From Rhodospirillales bacterium URHD0017 (GTDB lineage: Bacteria; Pseudomonadota; Alphaproteobacteria; Reyranellales; Reyranellaceae), in assembly GCA_900110395.1 (NCBI GenBank), contig FODP01000009.1:62001-126000 (forward strand): a stretch of DNA of 64,000 nt. Direction: 5' to 3'. How positions within the stretch are numbered: the first letter of the stretch is position 1; every line of letters begins with the position of its first letter. A program made the translations under genes and the position numbers. Below, piece after piece: positions 9,689 to 18,508 of this stretch. The notes under the pieces are model-generated. The model was not told where the DNA came from, ran no database searches, and was given only the letters and a program-made list of their open reading frames with translations.

Positions 9689-10473
9689 GCATGGCTCCGC
9701 GGCACGAGCGCCAGCACGCGCAAGGGACTTCCCGAGCCGCGGCGGATTTTCAGCGGGGCCGCCACGATCACCGCCCCGGTCGGCGGCAGCAGGTCGAGAT
9801 TGGCGAGGCACTGCAGGCCGTAGCGGCCCTTGCCGTGCATGTAGTAGTGCGCGGGATAGGGCGGATTGAAATGAAAGGCCTGGCCCGCGTCGGTGCCGAT
9901 GGTCTCGGTGCCGAGGCCATGCAGGTCGCGTTCCTCGACCAGGAAGCGCACGACCTCGGGGCACGGGCCCGGCGTGTGCTGGCCGTCCTCACGCATGTTG
10001 ACGTAGTCCCGGCCGATCTTCTTGGACCAGTCGGTGCGCAACAGTACCCAGCTGCGCGGCGGGATGCGGCCGTGCTGCTTCTCCCAGGCCGTTACGTCGG
10101 CCACGGTCAGCTCGTAATCCGCGTTGGCCGCGGACTGCCTGGAGATGTCGATCACCGCGGCGGGCGCAATGAAGTTGGCCGCTGGAATCGTGTCGACAGA
10201 ATTGTTGGCGAGGTCCTTGCCGGAGATCCAATGGACCGGGGCATCGAAGTGCGTGCCGGTGTGCTCGCCCATGGAGATGTTGTTCCAGTACCAGGCCGAG
10301 CCACGCTCGTCGTAGCGCGAGACCTCTTCCATGCGGAACGGCGCACACTGGCCGAGCTCGGGCGGCATCACGATGGTGGGGAAATCCGGCGAAAGCGTGT
10401 GGGTGAGGTCGACGACCTCGATGTCGCCCGCGGCGACGGCGCCGGCAAAGGCCAGAAGATCGGGAGCGCCCAT
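9685..10473 (-). CDS. Cyclase family metal hydrolase (isatin hydrolase / kynurenine formamidase-like)
   Basis: About 262 residues. The metal-binding signature HTGTHFDAPVHW is typical of PF04199 hydrolases, which open cyclic or N-formyl amides. Characterised members include isatin hydrolase and kynurenine formamidase. A second conserved segment WVLLRTDWSKK and GTDAGQAFHFNPP follow. I place the start at 10473, where AGGAG lies ten bases upstream. An alternative ATG at 10494 would overlap the previous stop as ATGA. Next to a Rieske dioxygenase and IorAB, hydrolysis of isatin to isatinate is the most attractive role (inference). Confidence 0.88.
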   Translation of the reverse strand: MGAPDLLAFAGAVAAGDIEVVDLTHTLSPDFPTIVMPPELGQCAPFRMEEVSRYDERGSAWYWNNISMGEHTGTHFDAPVHWISGKDLANNSVDTIPAANFIAPAAVIDISRQSAANADYELTVADVTAWEKQHGRIPPRSWVLLRTDWSKKIGRDYVNMREDGQHTPGPCPEVVRFLVEERDLHGLGTETIGTDAGQAFHFNPPYPAHYYMHGKGRYGLQCLANLDLLPPTGAVIVAAPLKIRRGSGSPLRVLALVPRSHA

Positions 10474-10490
10474 GTCACCTGTACTCCTGC

Positions 10491-11732
10491 TCATGAGCCG
10501 AGCTCGCGCTCGAGCGCCTTGGGATCGACGGCGAGCCGCGCACGGATGTCCTCGGCGATGTCGCCGACGAATACGTCCTCCAGCCCCTGCTGCAGCGCGC
10601 GCACGACCGCACGAGCCAGCGCCGACGGCGCGACCTTGGGCGGCGGCACGGCCTGGTACCATTCGGTCTCGAGCGGGCCGAAGAAGGCGTTCAGCACCTT
10701 GACCCCACCCTGCCGCAGCTCGGCGCGCAGCGATTGCGCTGCCGAGAGGCACGCGGCCTCGGTCGCCGAGAAGGCGCCGTAGGCCGGCCAGTTCACCAGG
10801 GCATAGACCGACAACAGGTTCACGAACGCGGCGGCGGAGTTCACGCCGTCGGCGCCGCGCGCCCGCAGCACCGGGCCGAAGGCCTGGGCGAGCCGCGTCA
10901 GGCCGAAGTAGCGCATCTCGAGCTCCTCGCGCGCCACCGTCAGGCCCTTGCGGTCGATGAGGCCGCCGGTGCGCACGTACTCGGCGGTATTGATCAAAAT
11001 GTCGACGCGCGGCGCGAATTCGCCGGCGCACTCATTGACCGAGATGGTGTCGGTGAGGTCGAGGGCGACGATCTCGACGCGCTCGATCTTGCGCAGCCTG
11101 CCCTCGCCGGGGAACGGCTTCCACGGGTCGGCGACGCCGACGAAGATCACGCTGGCGCCCGCCTCCGACACCGCTTCGGCCAGCGCCTGGCCAACGGCGG
11201 TGCGACCGTCGGTGATCAGCACGCGGCGGAACTTGGGATCGCAGGTGAGCTCGCGCCACTGCGGGTCGTCGGCCATGTTCGGGGTGTCCTCCGCGGGCAG
11301 CGCCATGGCGATAGCCTGGCCCGATTTGTCGATCTTCAATTGCAGGCGTGTCCGCTCGCCCTCGCGCAGGTCGCCGTGCAGATGCGCCACGATCGAGGGA
11401 CCGGCATCGAGCTGGACCGTGCCGATGCGCCAGGGCATGCGCTCGCGGAAATAGACGTCGGTCGAGGTGCGAATGGTGGTCTCGGCCAGCAACGTGCCGC
11501 GATTGTCGACGTCGCGGAACGGCAGCCGCGCCGACAGGCAGCGCGGGCAGGCGTCGCGCGGCGGATAGATCACCGCGGCGCAGTCGGCGCAGACCTGCAG
11601 CCGGAAGCGGCCCTCGGCGGCGGCGGCCGTGAGCCCGAGCGCGGTGCGGCTGCGCACGCCCTGCGGCAGCAGCGGCACGCGTGTCTTCTTGAGCGGGTCC
11701 TTGCGCTTGGGGCGCTGCAGCGGCCTGGTCAT
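10491..11732 (-). CDS. DUF35 OB-fold/zinc-ribbon protein fused to an SDR domain
   Basis: 413 residues, two domains. Residues about 40-150 are a DUF35 acyl-CoA-associated module with a rubredoxin-like zinc ribbon (CADC...CPRC) followed by an OB fold. From about 168 onward there is an SDR-like Rossmann domain beginning RRVLITDGRTAVG, in which the usual glycine motif is altered (TDGRTAVG) and the YxxxK is weak (YGAFSATEA). DUF35 proteins normally partner a thiolase-fold protein, and the adjacent thiolase gene overlaps by four bases (ATGA). The SDR half may be structural rather than catalytic, given the missing Lys. Fusion of these domains is unusual. Confidence 0.85.
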   Translation of the reverse strand: MTRPLQRPKRKDPLKKTRVPLLPQGVRSRTALGLTAAAAEGRFRLQVCADCAAVIYPPRDACPRCLSARLPFRDVDNRGTLLAETTIRTSTDVYFRERMPWRIGTVQLDAGPSIVAHLHGDLREGERTRLQLKIDKSGQAIAMALPAEDTPNMADDPQWRELTCDPKFRRVLITDGRTAVGQALAEAVSEAGASVIFVGVADPWKPFPGEGRLRKIERVEIVALDLTDTISVNECAGEFAPRVDILINTAEYVRTGGLIDRKGLTVAREELEMRYFGLTRLAQAFGPVLRARGADGVNSAAAFVNLLSVYALVNWPAYGAFSATEAACLSAAQSLRAELRQGGVKVLNAFFGPLETEWYQAVPPPKVAPSALARAVVRALQQGLEDVFVGDIAEDIRARLAVDPKALERELGS

Positions 11733-12895
11733 GCGCCGCCTCCCGCCAGCAGCGCCGCGCCGCTCGCCAGGCCGCGATCATAGGTAATCATGCCGAAGCC
11801 CGAGACCAGGCCGATCTTCGCGTCGGGCACGGCGGCGCCCAGCGATTCGCCGGTGACCTGGCGCACGGCTTCGACCAGACCGAGAAAGCCGCCGGCGGCA
11901 CCGGCCTGGCCGACCGAGAGCTGGCCGCCCGATGTGTTGTGCGGAAAGCTGCCGTCGGCGGTGAGGGTATGCGAACGGACGAAGTCGGGACCCTCGCCCT
12001 TGGCGCAGAAGCCCAGATCCTCCATCTGCATCATGCAGATGACGGGGTAGTCGTCGTAGGTCTGCACGAAGTCGACGTCGTCGGCCGTCACGCCGGCCAT
12101 GGCGTAGAATTCCGGCAGGTCCATGGCCCAGCCGCCGCGATACTGGATGGGGTCGTCAGGGAAGGCGTTGTGGCGTTCGATGGTGGCAAGCAGCCGCGCC
12201 GCCGGTATCCCCTGCCCTTTGGCCACGTCCTCGCGACAAACCAGGAAGGCCTCGGCGCCGGCGCAAGGCATGACGCAGTCGAACAGGTGGATGGGGTCGG
12301 AGATGGCGCGCGCCCCCAGATACTCGTCGAGCGTCAGCGGCTTCTTCATCAGCGCGTGTGGGAACTTCAGGGCATTGTCCCGCTGGGCAACGCAGATCTT
12401 GCCGAAATCCTCGCGCGTCGCGCCATAGTGCTTCATGTAGTTGCGTGTGATCAGCGCGAAGCCTGAATTGGGCCCGCCCGAACCGTAGGGATAGACGGCG
12501 TCCTGGGCGAAGCGCGAGAAGGTCGAGAGCATGCGCCGGAAGGAATCGACCTGGTTGGTGTCGCCGGCGACGCAGACAACGAACTCGGCATCGCCGCATT
12601 GCACGGCGCGTGCCGCGCGGCGCAGGGCGACGACGCCGCTGGCGCCGCCCAGCGGCACGTGGTCGAGCCAGCGCGGGCTCAAGCCAAGGTGCTGGGTGAG
12701 GCCGATCGCGGTGTCGGGGCCGACGGTGAAGCTCGACAGCGACAGGCCATCGATGTCCGAACTACGCAGGCCCGCGCGCTGGACCACCTCACGCACGGCG
12801 CGGCCGACCCACCAGTGCGCGGTGTTGGTCGAGTAGCGTCGGTACGGGATGGTGACCGGCGCGGCGATGACGATGCCGTCGTAGGGCTGTCTCAT
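11729..12895 (-). CDS. Thiolase-fold lipid-transfer/aldolase-type protein lacking the nucleophilic Cys
   Basis: 388 residues from the ATG at 12895. Overall it matches the SCP-x/Ltp2 branch of thiolases: C-terminal HNTSGGQLSVGQAGAAGG and the GLVSGFGM motif. The position that carries the acyl-accepting Cys in true thiolases (CASG) reads GASG within PLGGASGVVALRRAA, so Claisen thiolysis is unlikely. Ltp2-type proteins with a DUF35 partner catalyse retro-aldol cleavage of beta-hydroxyacyl-CoA. The partner is encoded next door with an ATGA overlap. A retro-aldol releasing acetyl-CoA from a hydroxy-acyl-CoA intermediate is the proposed role. Confidence 0.88.
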   Translation of the reverse strand: MRQPYDGIVIAAPVTIPYRRYSTNTAHWWVGRAVREVVQRAGLRSSDIDGLSLSSFTVGPDTAIGLTQHLGLSPRWLDHVPLGGASGVVALRRAARAVQCGDAEFVVCVAGDTNQVDSFRRMLSTFSRFAQDAVYPYGSGGPNSGFALITRNYMKHYGATREDFGKICVAQRDNALKFPHALMKKPLTLDEYLGARAISDPIHLFDCVMPCAGAEAFLVCREDVAKGQGIPAARLLATIERHNAFPDDPIQYRGGWAMDLPEFYAMAGVTADDVDFVQTYDDYPVICMMQMEDLGFCAKGEGPDFVRSHTLTADGSFPHNTSGGQLSVGQAGAAGGFLGLVEAVRQVTGESLGAAVPDAKIGLVSGFGMITYDRGLASGAALLAGGGA

Positions 12896-12899
12896 CGCT

Positions 12900-13385
12900 T
12901 CACACGAAAAGCTGGATGCTGCCGAGCGCGGCATCGCAGTTGATGAGGTCGACGCGCTTCAGACGGATTTTCAGGGCGCCGTCGACCGTGGTGAGATGAT
13001 GCGTCACCCAGGCAGCGTAGAGCGTCTGCTCGTCGGCCCGGCTTTCGACGTAGTGCATCGGCGTCCAGGTGACGTAGCGCCCCTCACCGTCGTCGCGTTC
13101 GTCGACCTGCGGGGCCTGCAGCATGTGATGGCAGCGGCTCTTGGGGCTCTGGCTGTAGGTCGCCTTGCCCTTCAGGCGGTCGACGCGGATCTTCAGCAGC
13201 AGCTTGTCCTCGTACATCAGCGAGGTGGTGAGGCGGGGATCGGCCTGCCCCCATTCGACCGGCATCCAGTAGTGGCCGTCCTCGGTGAAGAGGTCGAGCC
13301 AGTCATCCAGGCGCTGCTGGTCCAGCAGCCGCGACTCGCGTACGACGAAGTCGATCAACTGCTGGTCGGTTGGAACGACAGCCAT
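12900..13385 (-). CDS. Ring-hydroxylating dioxygenase, beta subunit
   Basis: 161 residues with an NTF2-like fold typical of small subunits of Rieske aromatic dioxygenases: LLDQQRLDDWLDLFTEDGHYWMPV at 20-43 and a Cys-poor beta-sheet. It has a structural role, assembling with the alpha subunit as alpha3beta3. The start is the ATG at 13385, two bases after the alpha-subunit stop. The longer open frame through this region is an artefact of GC-rich antisense coding. Confidence 0.93.
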   Translation of the reverse strand: MAVVPTDQQLIDFVVRESRLLDQQRLDDWLDLFTEDGHYWMPVEWGQADPRLTTSLMYEDKLLLKIRVDRLKGKATYSQSPKSRCHHMLQAPQVDERDDGEGRYVTWTPMHYVESRADEQTLYAAWVTHHLTTVDGALKIRLKRVDLINCDAALGSIQLFV

Positions 13386-13387
13386 CG

Positions 13388-14704
13388 TCACGCGCCCATG
13401 GTCATGAATTTCGTCCAGGCGCGGAACTGGTTGCGCATCTGCCCTTCCGACGTGCCGTCGGTCACGACGTTGCGCTGCTCCGGCTCGTCGGCGGCGTAGA
13501 GGCGCTGGATGTTGACCCATTCGTTGCCGTTGCTGGCCAGGCCCGCCTGGGCGCGCTCGTAGACCTCGAGATCGTCGTGGCCCACGATCGAGGTCGGCGC
13601 ATTGACCAGCCGGTTGTACATCACCGTGCGCTCCAGCAGCATGTCCGGCGCCCCCACCAAACGAAACGCCCACGATTCGACCAGCGTCTTGTTGGCGGCG
13701 ACCGGCTTGAAGAGCCGCAATAGCTGGATCGGACCCTTCACCGTGACGTTGGGGAAATAGACCGTGTTGTGCCGGTTCTCGCCCAGGATCGCCTTGGCAC
13801 GTTCCTCGCCGTAGGCCGCCTTCATCTGGTCGAGGTAACCCGGCACGGCCGAATAGTCGGAATGGATGGAATGCGACACGCCGGTATGGCCGTGGCCGTT
13901 GTCCCAGATGCGGATGCCCATGGTCTGGAAGAATTCGTACGGGCTGGCGAACGGCGCATAGATCTCGACAGCCATCGGCTTCCTGGCGCCGGCCGGGGCC
14001 GATTTCCATACATCGACTGTCGTGCCCGCCGAGGACTGATGGGCGATCATCGGGTGGCAGGTGTCGGTCAGATTGTCGACCAGCATCTTCCAGTTGCAGG
14101 CGTGCCTGTAGCGCAGCACACCACCCGCCACTTCCAATTTTCCGGCCGGCGAGCGGTCGACCATATTGTCGATGCTCGAGAGAGCCTCGCCGAAGAACTC
14201 GTCGAAGCCAGGCCCGACGTCCGAAAGCTTGCCGAAGACGAAGCCGCGATAGTTGTGGACGTGGCGCACCGGCGTCATGCCGCGCGCGCCGTGGCTCTCG
14301 GCAAAGCCGGTATTGTCGTAGCCGCTCTTCAGCGGAACGGCAGCCAGGCTGCCGTCGAGGCGGAAGGTCCAGGCGTGGTACGGACAACGGAAGAAGCGGC
14401 CGACATTGCCGCAAGTGTCGCCGGTCAGCCGCGTGCCCTTGTGCGGGCAGCGGTTGTACAGAACCTTCACGCTGTCGGGGGTATCGCGCACCATGATGAC
14501 GGGCTGCGCGCCGATCGTCGTGGCGTAGTAGTCGCCCACCTTCGGCACCTGGCTGTCGTGGCCGACATAGATCCAGGTGTTGGCGAAGAGATGCTCCATC
14601 TCCAGCTCGAACAATTCCTGGTCGAGATAGAGATCGCGATGGACCTCGGTCTCGCGGACGAGGGCCGAGATCGCCTGCCGGTTGCCACGGTACCTGCTGA
14701 TCAT
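13388..14704 (-). CDS. Rieske aromatic ring-hydroxylating dioxygenase, alpha subunit
   Basis: 438 residues. The N-terminal Rieske [2Fe-2S] site is CPH (C86, H88) and CPYH (C107, H110). The catalytic domain has DNLTDTCHPMIAH, giving the bridging Asp214 and iron ligands His217 and His222. It hydroxylates an aromatic ring using O2 and electrons delivered by ferredoxin. No ferredoxin or reductase gene is present in the operon. The start codon overlaps the iorB stop (ATGA). Context with IorAB and a CoA pathway suggests an indolic or other bicyclic acid as substrate (inference). Confidence 0.94.
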   Translation of the reverse strand: MISRYRGNRQAISALVRETEVHRDLYLDQELFELEMEHLFANTWIYVGHDSQVPKVGDYYATTIGAQPVIMVRDTPDSVKVLYNRCPHKGTRLTGDTCGNVGRFFRCPYHAWTFRLDGSLAAVPLKSGYDNTGFAESHGARGMTPVRHVHNYRGFVFGKLSDVGPGFDEFFGEALSSIDNMVDRSPAGKLEVAGGVLRYRHACNWKMLVDNLTDTCHPMIAHQSSAGTTVDVWKSAPAGARKPMAVEIYAPFASPYEFFQTMGIRIWDNGHGHTGVSHSIHSDYSAVPGYLDQMKAAYGEERAKAILGENRHNTVYFPNVTVKGPIQLLRLFKPVAANKTLVESWAFRLVGAPDMLLERTVMYNRLVNAPTSIVGHDDLEVYERAQAGLASNGNEWVNIQRLYAADEPEQRNVVTDGTSEGQMRNQFRAWTKFMTMGA

Positions 14705-16233
14705 AGGAAGCTCTCGATGGTCTTGATGGTGTCGTCGAGCGTGCGTCCCTCGGCGTCGGCGAGCGCGGATGCACGAAGGCGGCGCATCCAGTCCGCCGCA
14801 TCCGGGCGGCCGTCGAGCTTCCCGGCCATCGCCATCAGGCGCGAGAACTTGCCTTCGCCCGAGTCGTGGGTGTCCGAATAGCCCTTCACCAGCCGGCGCG
14901 CCTCGAGGATCTCGGCTGCCAGCGCAACATCGCGACGGGCCACCGTACGGGCACGCTCGAGCCAGGCCTCGATGTGCGCCTGCTCACGGCGATGGCGCAG
15001 CGTGCCGCGGCGGAAGCGACGCAGGCCGGCCAGAAGATAAAGCGTCAGGAACCAGCCGATCGTGCCGGTGCGCACCCGCCGACCGTGATCGACAAAGCGG
15101 CGCAGAAAGCCAAGCACGCGCGGACTCGATTCGATCCAGAGCCCTAGTCCGGCCGGCAAGGTGCCGCAGACCTCTTCCATGCGCGGATGCATGAATTCCG
15201 TCGCGTAGACGAGCTGATCAGGCTGGGCCGCCACCTCCGCGCGCACGCGGGCGAAGCGGCTGTCGCGAGTCTTGAGGTCGGCAACGCGGATCACATCGTC
15301 ATAGGCCATGGCGCGCGCGATCTGCTTGGCGGCGGCAGTGGTGAGTGCGTTGGCGCCGAACTCGGCGAAGCTTTCAACACGGTCGAGGTACTCACGCCCG
15401 TAGGCGGCGTCCTGGAAATCCACGACGCGCCCCAGGCCGGCCGCGAGCATGCCGTGCACCGGCTCGGGCAGCTGGCGTGCGCGCTCGACCAGGGCGTCGA
15501 AGCCGGCATCGCCGACGGGCTTCAGGTCGGGAAGCTCCTTGCGGGTGGTATTGCCCGATGGCGCCGGCGACGGCGACCTGAGTTCCGTTACGGCCGCGTC
15601 GTAGGCGCGGCCGAAGGCGCTCAGGCTCGCCTCGACACCCACGCCTGCCTCGCGAATGGTCGCCTCGTAGGCGGCGCGCGGGAACGGCAGGGCGCCGGAG
15701 GCGGCGAGCGCGCCGAACAAGGCCGCCGAGATCACGCTTTCCGATTGCTCGGCGATGGCCGCCATGTCGAAGGCGAGGAACTGCCTGCTGGCGGCGCGCG
15801 CCGCCTCATAGACCTTGGCAGGGTCGCCGGCGCCGTCGCCGGGTGCGATCTTCTCGCTGACCGCGTAAGCGCGGTGCGACGAGGCGATCAGAGTCGTGCG
15901 GTCGGGGGACACCAGCCCGCGCTGCATGGCGCGGCCGGCCTCCATCAGCTCGGCGCCGATCACGATGTCGACCTCGCCGGGCACCGGCATCAGCGACAGG
16001 ACGGGACGCCGGCCCGAGCCGTCGGATTCTATGGCCTCGACGTAATAGATCGTGGCGCCCGTGCGTTGGGCGACGCCCGGCACCGACGTCGATTGCGCCA
16101 GCCAGCCCTGGCTCTCGATCAGCGCCACGATCCAGTCGACCAGCACGCCGCCACCCTGGCCACCCATGGCCATCACCGCGATGGCAGTGGGCCGTCGTGT
16201 GTCGAGGGTCGGCAAGGAAAGAACCGCGTCCAT
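14701..16233 (-). CDS. iorB: Indolepyruvate-type ferredoxin oxidoreductase, beta subunit
   Basis: 510 residues from the ATG at 16233, two bases after the iorA stop. The N-terminal 200 residues form the gamma-type pyruvate:ferredoxin oxidoreductase domain (VMAMGGQGGGVLVDWIVALIE, VPGVAQRTGATIYYVE). The extra C-terminal 300 residues (DUF6537-like) are the usual extension in proteobacterial aerobic IorB. With IorA it oxidatively decarboxylates an aryl 2-oxoacid to the acyl-CoA while reducing ferredoxin. Other candidates for the substrate are phenylglyoxylate-like acids such as isatinate. Confidence 0.9.
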   Translation of the reverse strand: MDAVLSLPTLDTRRPTAIAVMAMGGQGGGVLVDWIVALIESQGWLAQSTSVPGVAQRTGATIYYVEAIESDGSGRRPVLSLMPVPGEVDIVIGAELMEAGRAMQRGLVSPDRTTLIASSHRAYAVSEKIAPGDGAGDPAKVYEAARAASRQFLAFDMAAIAEQSESVISAALFGALAASGALPFPRAAYEATIREAGVGVEASLSAFGRAYDAAVTELRSPSPAPSGNTTRKELPDLKPVGDAGFDALVERARQLPEPVHGMLAAGLGRVVDFQDAAYGREYLDRVESFAEFGANALTTAAAKQIARAMAYDDVIRVADLKTRDSRFARVRAEVAAQPDQLVYATEFMHPRMEEVCGTLPAGLGLWIESSPRVLGFLRRFVDHGRRVRTGTIGWFLTLYLLAGLRRFRRGTLRHRREQAHIEAWLERARTVARRDVALAAEILEARRLVKGYSDTHDSGEGKFSRLMAMAGKLDGRPDAADWMRRLRASALADAEGRTLDDTIKTIESFL

Positions 16234-16235
16234 GA

Positions 16236-18386
16236 TCAGGCCAGCCGCAACCGCCGCTTGGCGCGCAGGCGCTGGAAGAAGCCGATGACGGCGGCGCGCA
16301 TCTGCGCCACCGCGCGGTCCCAGCCGGTGGGATTGATGATGATGTCGGCGCGATAGAAAGACGGGCAGAGCACGGCCGCCTCCGCGACGTCGCCGCAGTT
16401 GCCGCAGCCGACGCAGGAATTGTCGATCGACGCGACCGGATCGTCCTTCAGCGGATCGGCTGTCTGCTTGACCGACAGCGAGGGGCAGCCCGAGAGCCGG
16501 ATGCAGGCGTGATCGCCGGTGCAGACGTCCTCGTCGACGCCGAAGCGCTGGCGCACCATGCGCTGGCCCGCCTTCACCGCCTTGGCGAACAATGGCCGCT
16601 CGCGGCGCTGCCGGTTCAGCATGCATTCCGACGACGCCACGATCACCTTCGGTCCCGGCTGGTCGGTGGTCAGCGCTTCCTTCAGCGTGTCGCGCATGCG
16701 GCCGACATCGTAGGTGCGATCGATCTGGCGCACCCAGCCGACTCCCATGCCCTTGACGGCCTCGGTGATGGCATGGCGCGTCGAGCGCGACCGGTTGGCG
16801 GCGCGCGAGGATAAAAGGTCCTGGCCGCCGGTCGCCGCCGAATAGTGGTTGTCGACGACCAGGATCACGCCGTCGCTCTTGTTGAACACGGCGTTGCCGA
16901 TGCCCGAGGTCAGCCCGTTGTGCCAGAAGCCGCCGTCGCCCATCACGGCGATCGACCGCTTGGCCGCCTTCACGTTGAAGGCCGACGCCGAGGCGGCCCC
17001 CAGGCCGTAGCCCATGGTGGTCGTGCCGATATTGAAGGGCGGCATGATCGCGAACAGATGGCAGCCGATGTCGGCCGCGACGTGGTGCGGCCCCAGCTCG
17101 CGCTCGACCAGCTTCATGGCGGCGAAGATCGGCCGTTCGGGGCAGCCGGTGCAGAAGCCGGGCGGCCGCGCCGGCACGACCTCGGCCAACGCCCGCGCGT
17201 GCTTCTCTTCCAGCGCGGGCGGCGCGTTCGACGCGCGCACCGACGGCGCCAGCGAGTCGGGAATCCATTGCCGCACGAAGGCGCCGATCGCGTCGCCCAT
17301 GACCTGGGCGGTGTACTCGCCGGCCATGGGGAAGAGATCCTTGCCCGAGAGCGGAGTCGAGATGTTCGCCTGGCGCAGGATCTTGGCCAGCGCCTGCTCG
17401 ATGAAGTCGGGCTGCCCCTCCTCCACCAGCAGCACCGCGCGCTTGTTGCGGCAGAAGTCGGCGACCTCGTCGGGCACCAGAGGATAAGTGACGTTCAGCA
17501 CGTAGAGAGGAATGCGGCTGGTGCCCCAGACATCGGCGAGGCCAAGCCCCTGCAGCGCGCGCAACACGCCGTTGTACATGCCGCCCTGCAGGATGATGCC
17601 GACATCGGCGATGTCACCCGGCACGAACTCGTTCAGCCCGCGCTCCTTGATGAATTTTATCGCGGCGGGCCAACGCTTCTCGATCTTCTCCTTCTCATGA
17701 ACGTAGGAGGCAGGCGGCAGGACGACGCGGCCGGTATCGCGCCGTGGCGCCTCGAGCGCGTCCTTCACGCTCATCGCCGGCCGCTGGTTGGCCTTGGTGC
17801 GGAAGCTGCCGCGCACATGGCAGGCGCGGATGCGCACCTCCAGCATCACCGGCGTGTTCGACGCCTCCGAAAGCTCGAAGCCGGTTTCGACGGCGCGCAC
17901 GATGCTCTCGAGATCGGGCCGGGGATCGAGCAGCCAGACCTGGGATTTCATCGCATAGGCGTGGCTGCGCTCCTGCATGATCGAGGAGCCCTCGCCGTAA
18001 TCCTCACCGACGATGATCAGGGCGCCGCCGGTGACGCCGCCCGATGCCAGGTTGGCCAGCGCATCCGATGCAACGTTTGTGCCGACCGGCGACTTGAAGG
18101 TGACGGCGCCGCGAATGGGATACATGACCGATGCCGCCAAGGTCGCCGCGGCCGTCGCCTCGCTGGCGCTGGTCTCGAAGTGGACGCCGAGGTCGGACAG
18201 GATGTCCTGCGCGTCGGACAGCACGTCCATCAGATGCGAGATCGGTGCGCCCTGGTAGCCTGCGACGTAGCCCACGCCCGACTGCAGAAGGGCCTTGGTG
18301 ATGGCGAGGATACCTTCGCCATGGAACTCCTGCCCGTCACCGAGCCGGAGGTCCTCTACCTCTTTCGCGAAGGATCGTTCAGCCAT
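16236..18386 (-). CDS. iorA: Indolepyruvate-type ferredoxin oxidoreductase, alpha subunit
   Basis: 716 residues. Domains in order: pyrimidine-binding TPP domain with the Gly-rich GYQGAP loop, the PFOR II region, and a TPP-binding domain with GDGGFWHNG...VVDN at about 483-514. Two 4Fe-4S clusters follow near 622-674 (C-x5-C-x5-C and CVGCGNC...CP). It catalyses CoA-dependent oxidative decarboxylation of aryl 2-oxoacids with ferredoxin as acceptor. It is the first gene of the operon. A GAGGGA Shine-Dalgarno lies just upstream of the ATG at 18386, downstream of a strong promoter. Confidence 0.93.
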   Translation of the reverse strand: MAERSFAKEVEDLRLGDGQEFHGEGILAITKALLQSGVGYVAGYQGAPISHLMDVLSDAQDILSDLGVHFETSASEATAAATLAASVMYPIRGAVTFKSPVGTNVASDALANLASGGVTGGALIIVGEDYGEGSSIMQERSHAYAMKSQVWLLDPRPDLESIVRAVETGFELSEASNTPVMLEVRIRACHVRGSFRTKANQRPAMSVKDALEAPRRDTGRVVLPPASYVHEKEKIEKRWPAAIKFIKERGLNEFVPGDIADVGIILQGGMYNGVLRALQGLGLADVWGTSRIPLYVLNVTYPLVPDEVADFCRNKRAVLLVEEGQPDFIEQALAKILRQANISTPLSGKDLFPMAGEYTAQVMGDAIGAFVRQWIPDSLAPSVRASNAPPALEEKHARALAEVVPARPPGFCTGCPERPIFAAMKLVERELGPHHVAADIGCHLFAIMPPFNIGTTTMGYGLGAASASAFNVKAAKRSIAVMGDGGFWHNGLTSGIGNAVFNKSDGVILVVDNHYSAATGGQDLLSSRAANRSRSTRHAITEAVKGMGVGWVRQIDRTYDVGRMRDTLKEALTTDQPGPKVIVASSECMLNRQRRERPLFAKAVKAGQRMVRQRFGVDEDVCTGDHACIRLSGCPSLSVKQTADPLKDDPVASIDNSCVGCGNCGDVAEAAVLCPSFYRADIIINPTGWDRAVAQMRAAVIGFFQRLRAKRRLRLA

Positions 18387-18412
18387 CGGGCGTCCCTCAT
18401 CGCAACGGAGAT

Positions 18413-18441
18413 ATTTAAGGAGTGAAGCTTTTATCTGTCAA
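18413..18441 (-). promoter_or_regulatory. Sigma70-type promoter of the ior/Rieske operon
   Basis: On the minus strand, a perfect -35 TTGACA (18441-18436) is followed by a 17-base spacer and TTAAAT (18418-18413) as -10. It lies 27 bases before the iorA start codon. No comparable promoter is evident within the operon, whose genes are separated by 12 bases or less or overlap. Confidence 0.7.
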
Positions 18442-18508
18442 TCGATCGCGGTGCAGCCTTGACTATCGTTTTCGAGAAACTTTAGGATTGAAACATCTGG
18501 GCTCATCT

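Noticed and set aside
7499-9823. 774-residue plus-strand open frame over the ligase, MarR and SDR genes
   Set aside because: Shadow of three well-supported minus-strand genes; no recognisable domain, composition dominated by Arg, Ala and Gly.
12900-14801. 633-residue frame spanning both Rieske subunits
   Set aside because: Its first 470 residues are out-of-frame translation of the alpha subunit; only the last 161 match a beta subunit.
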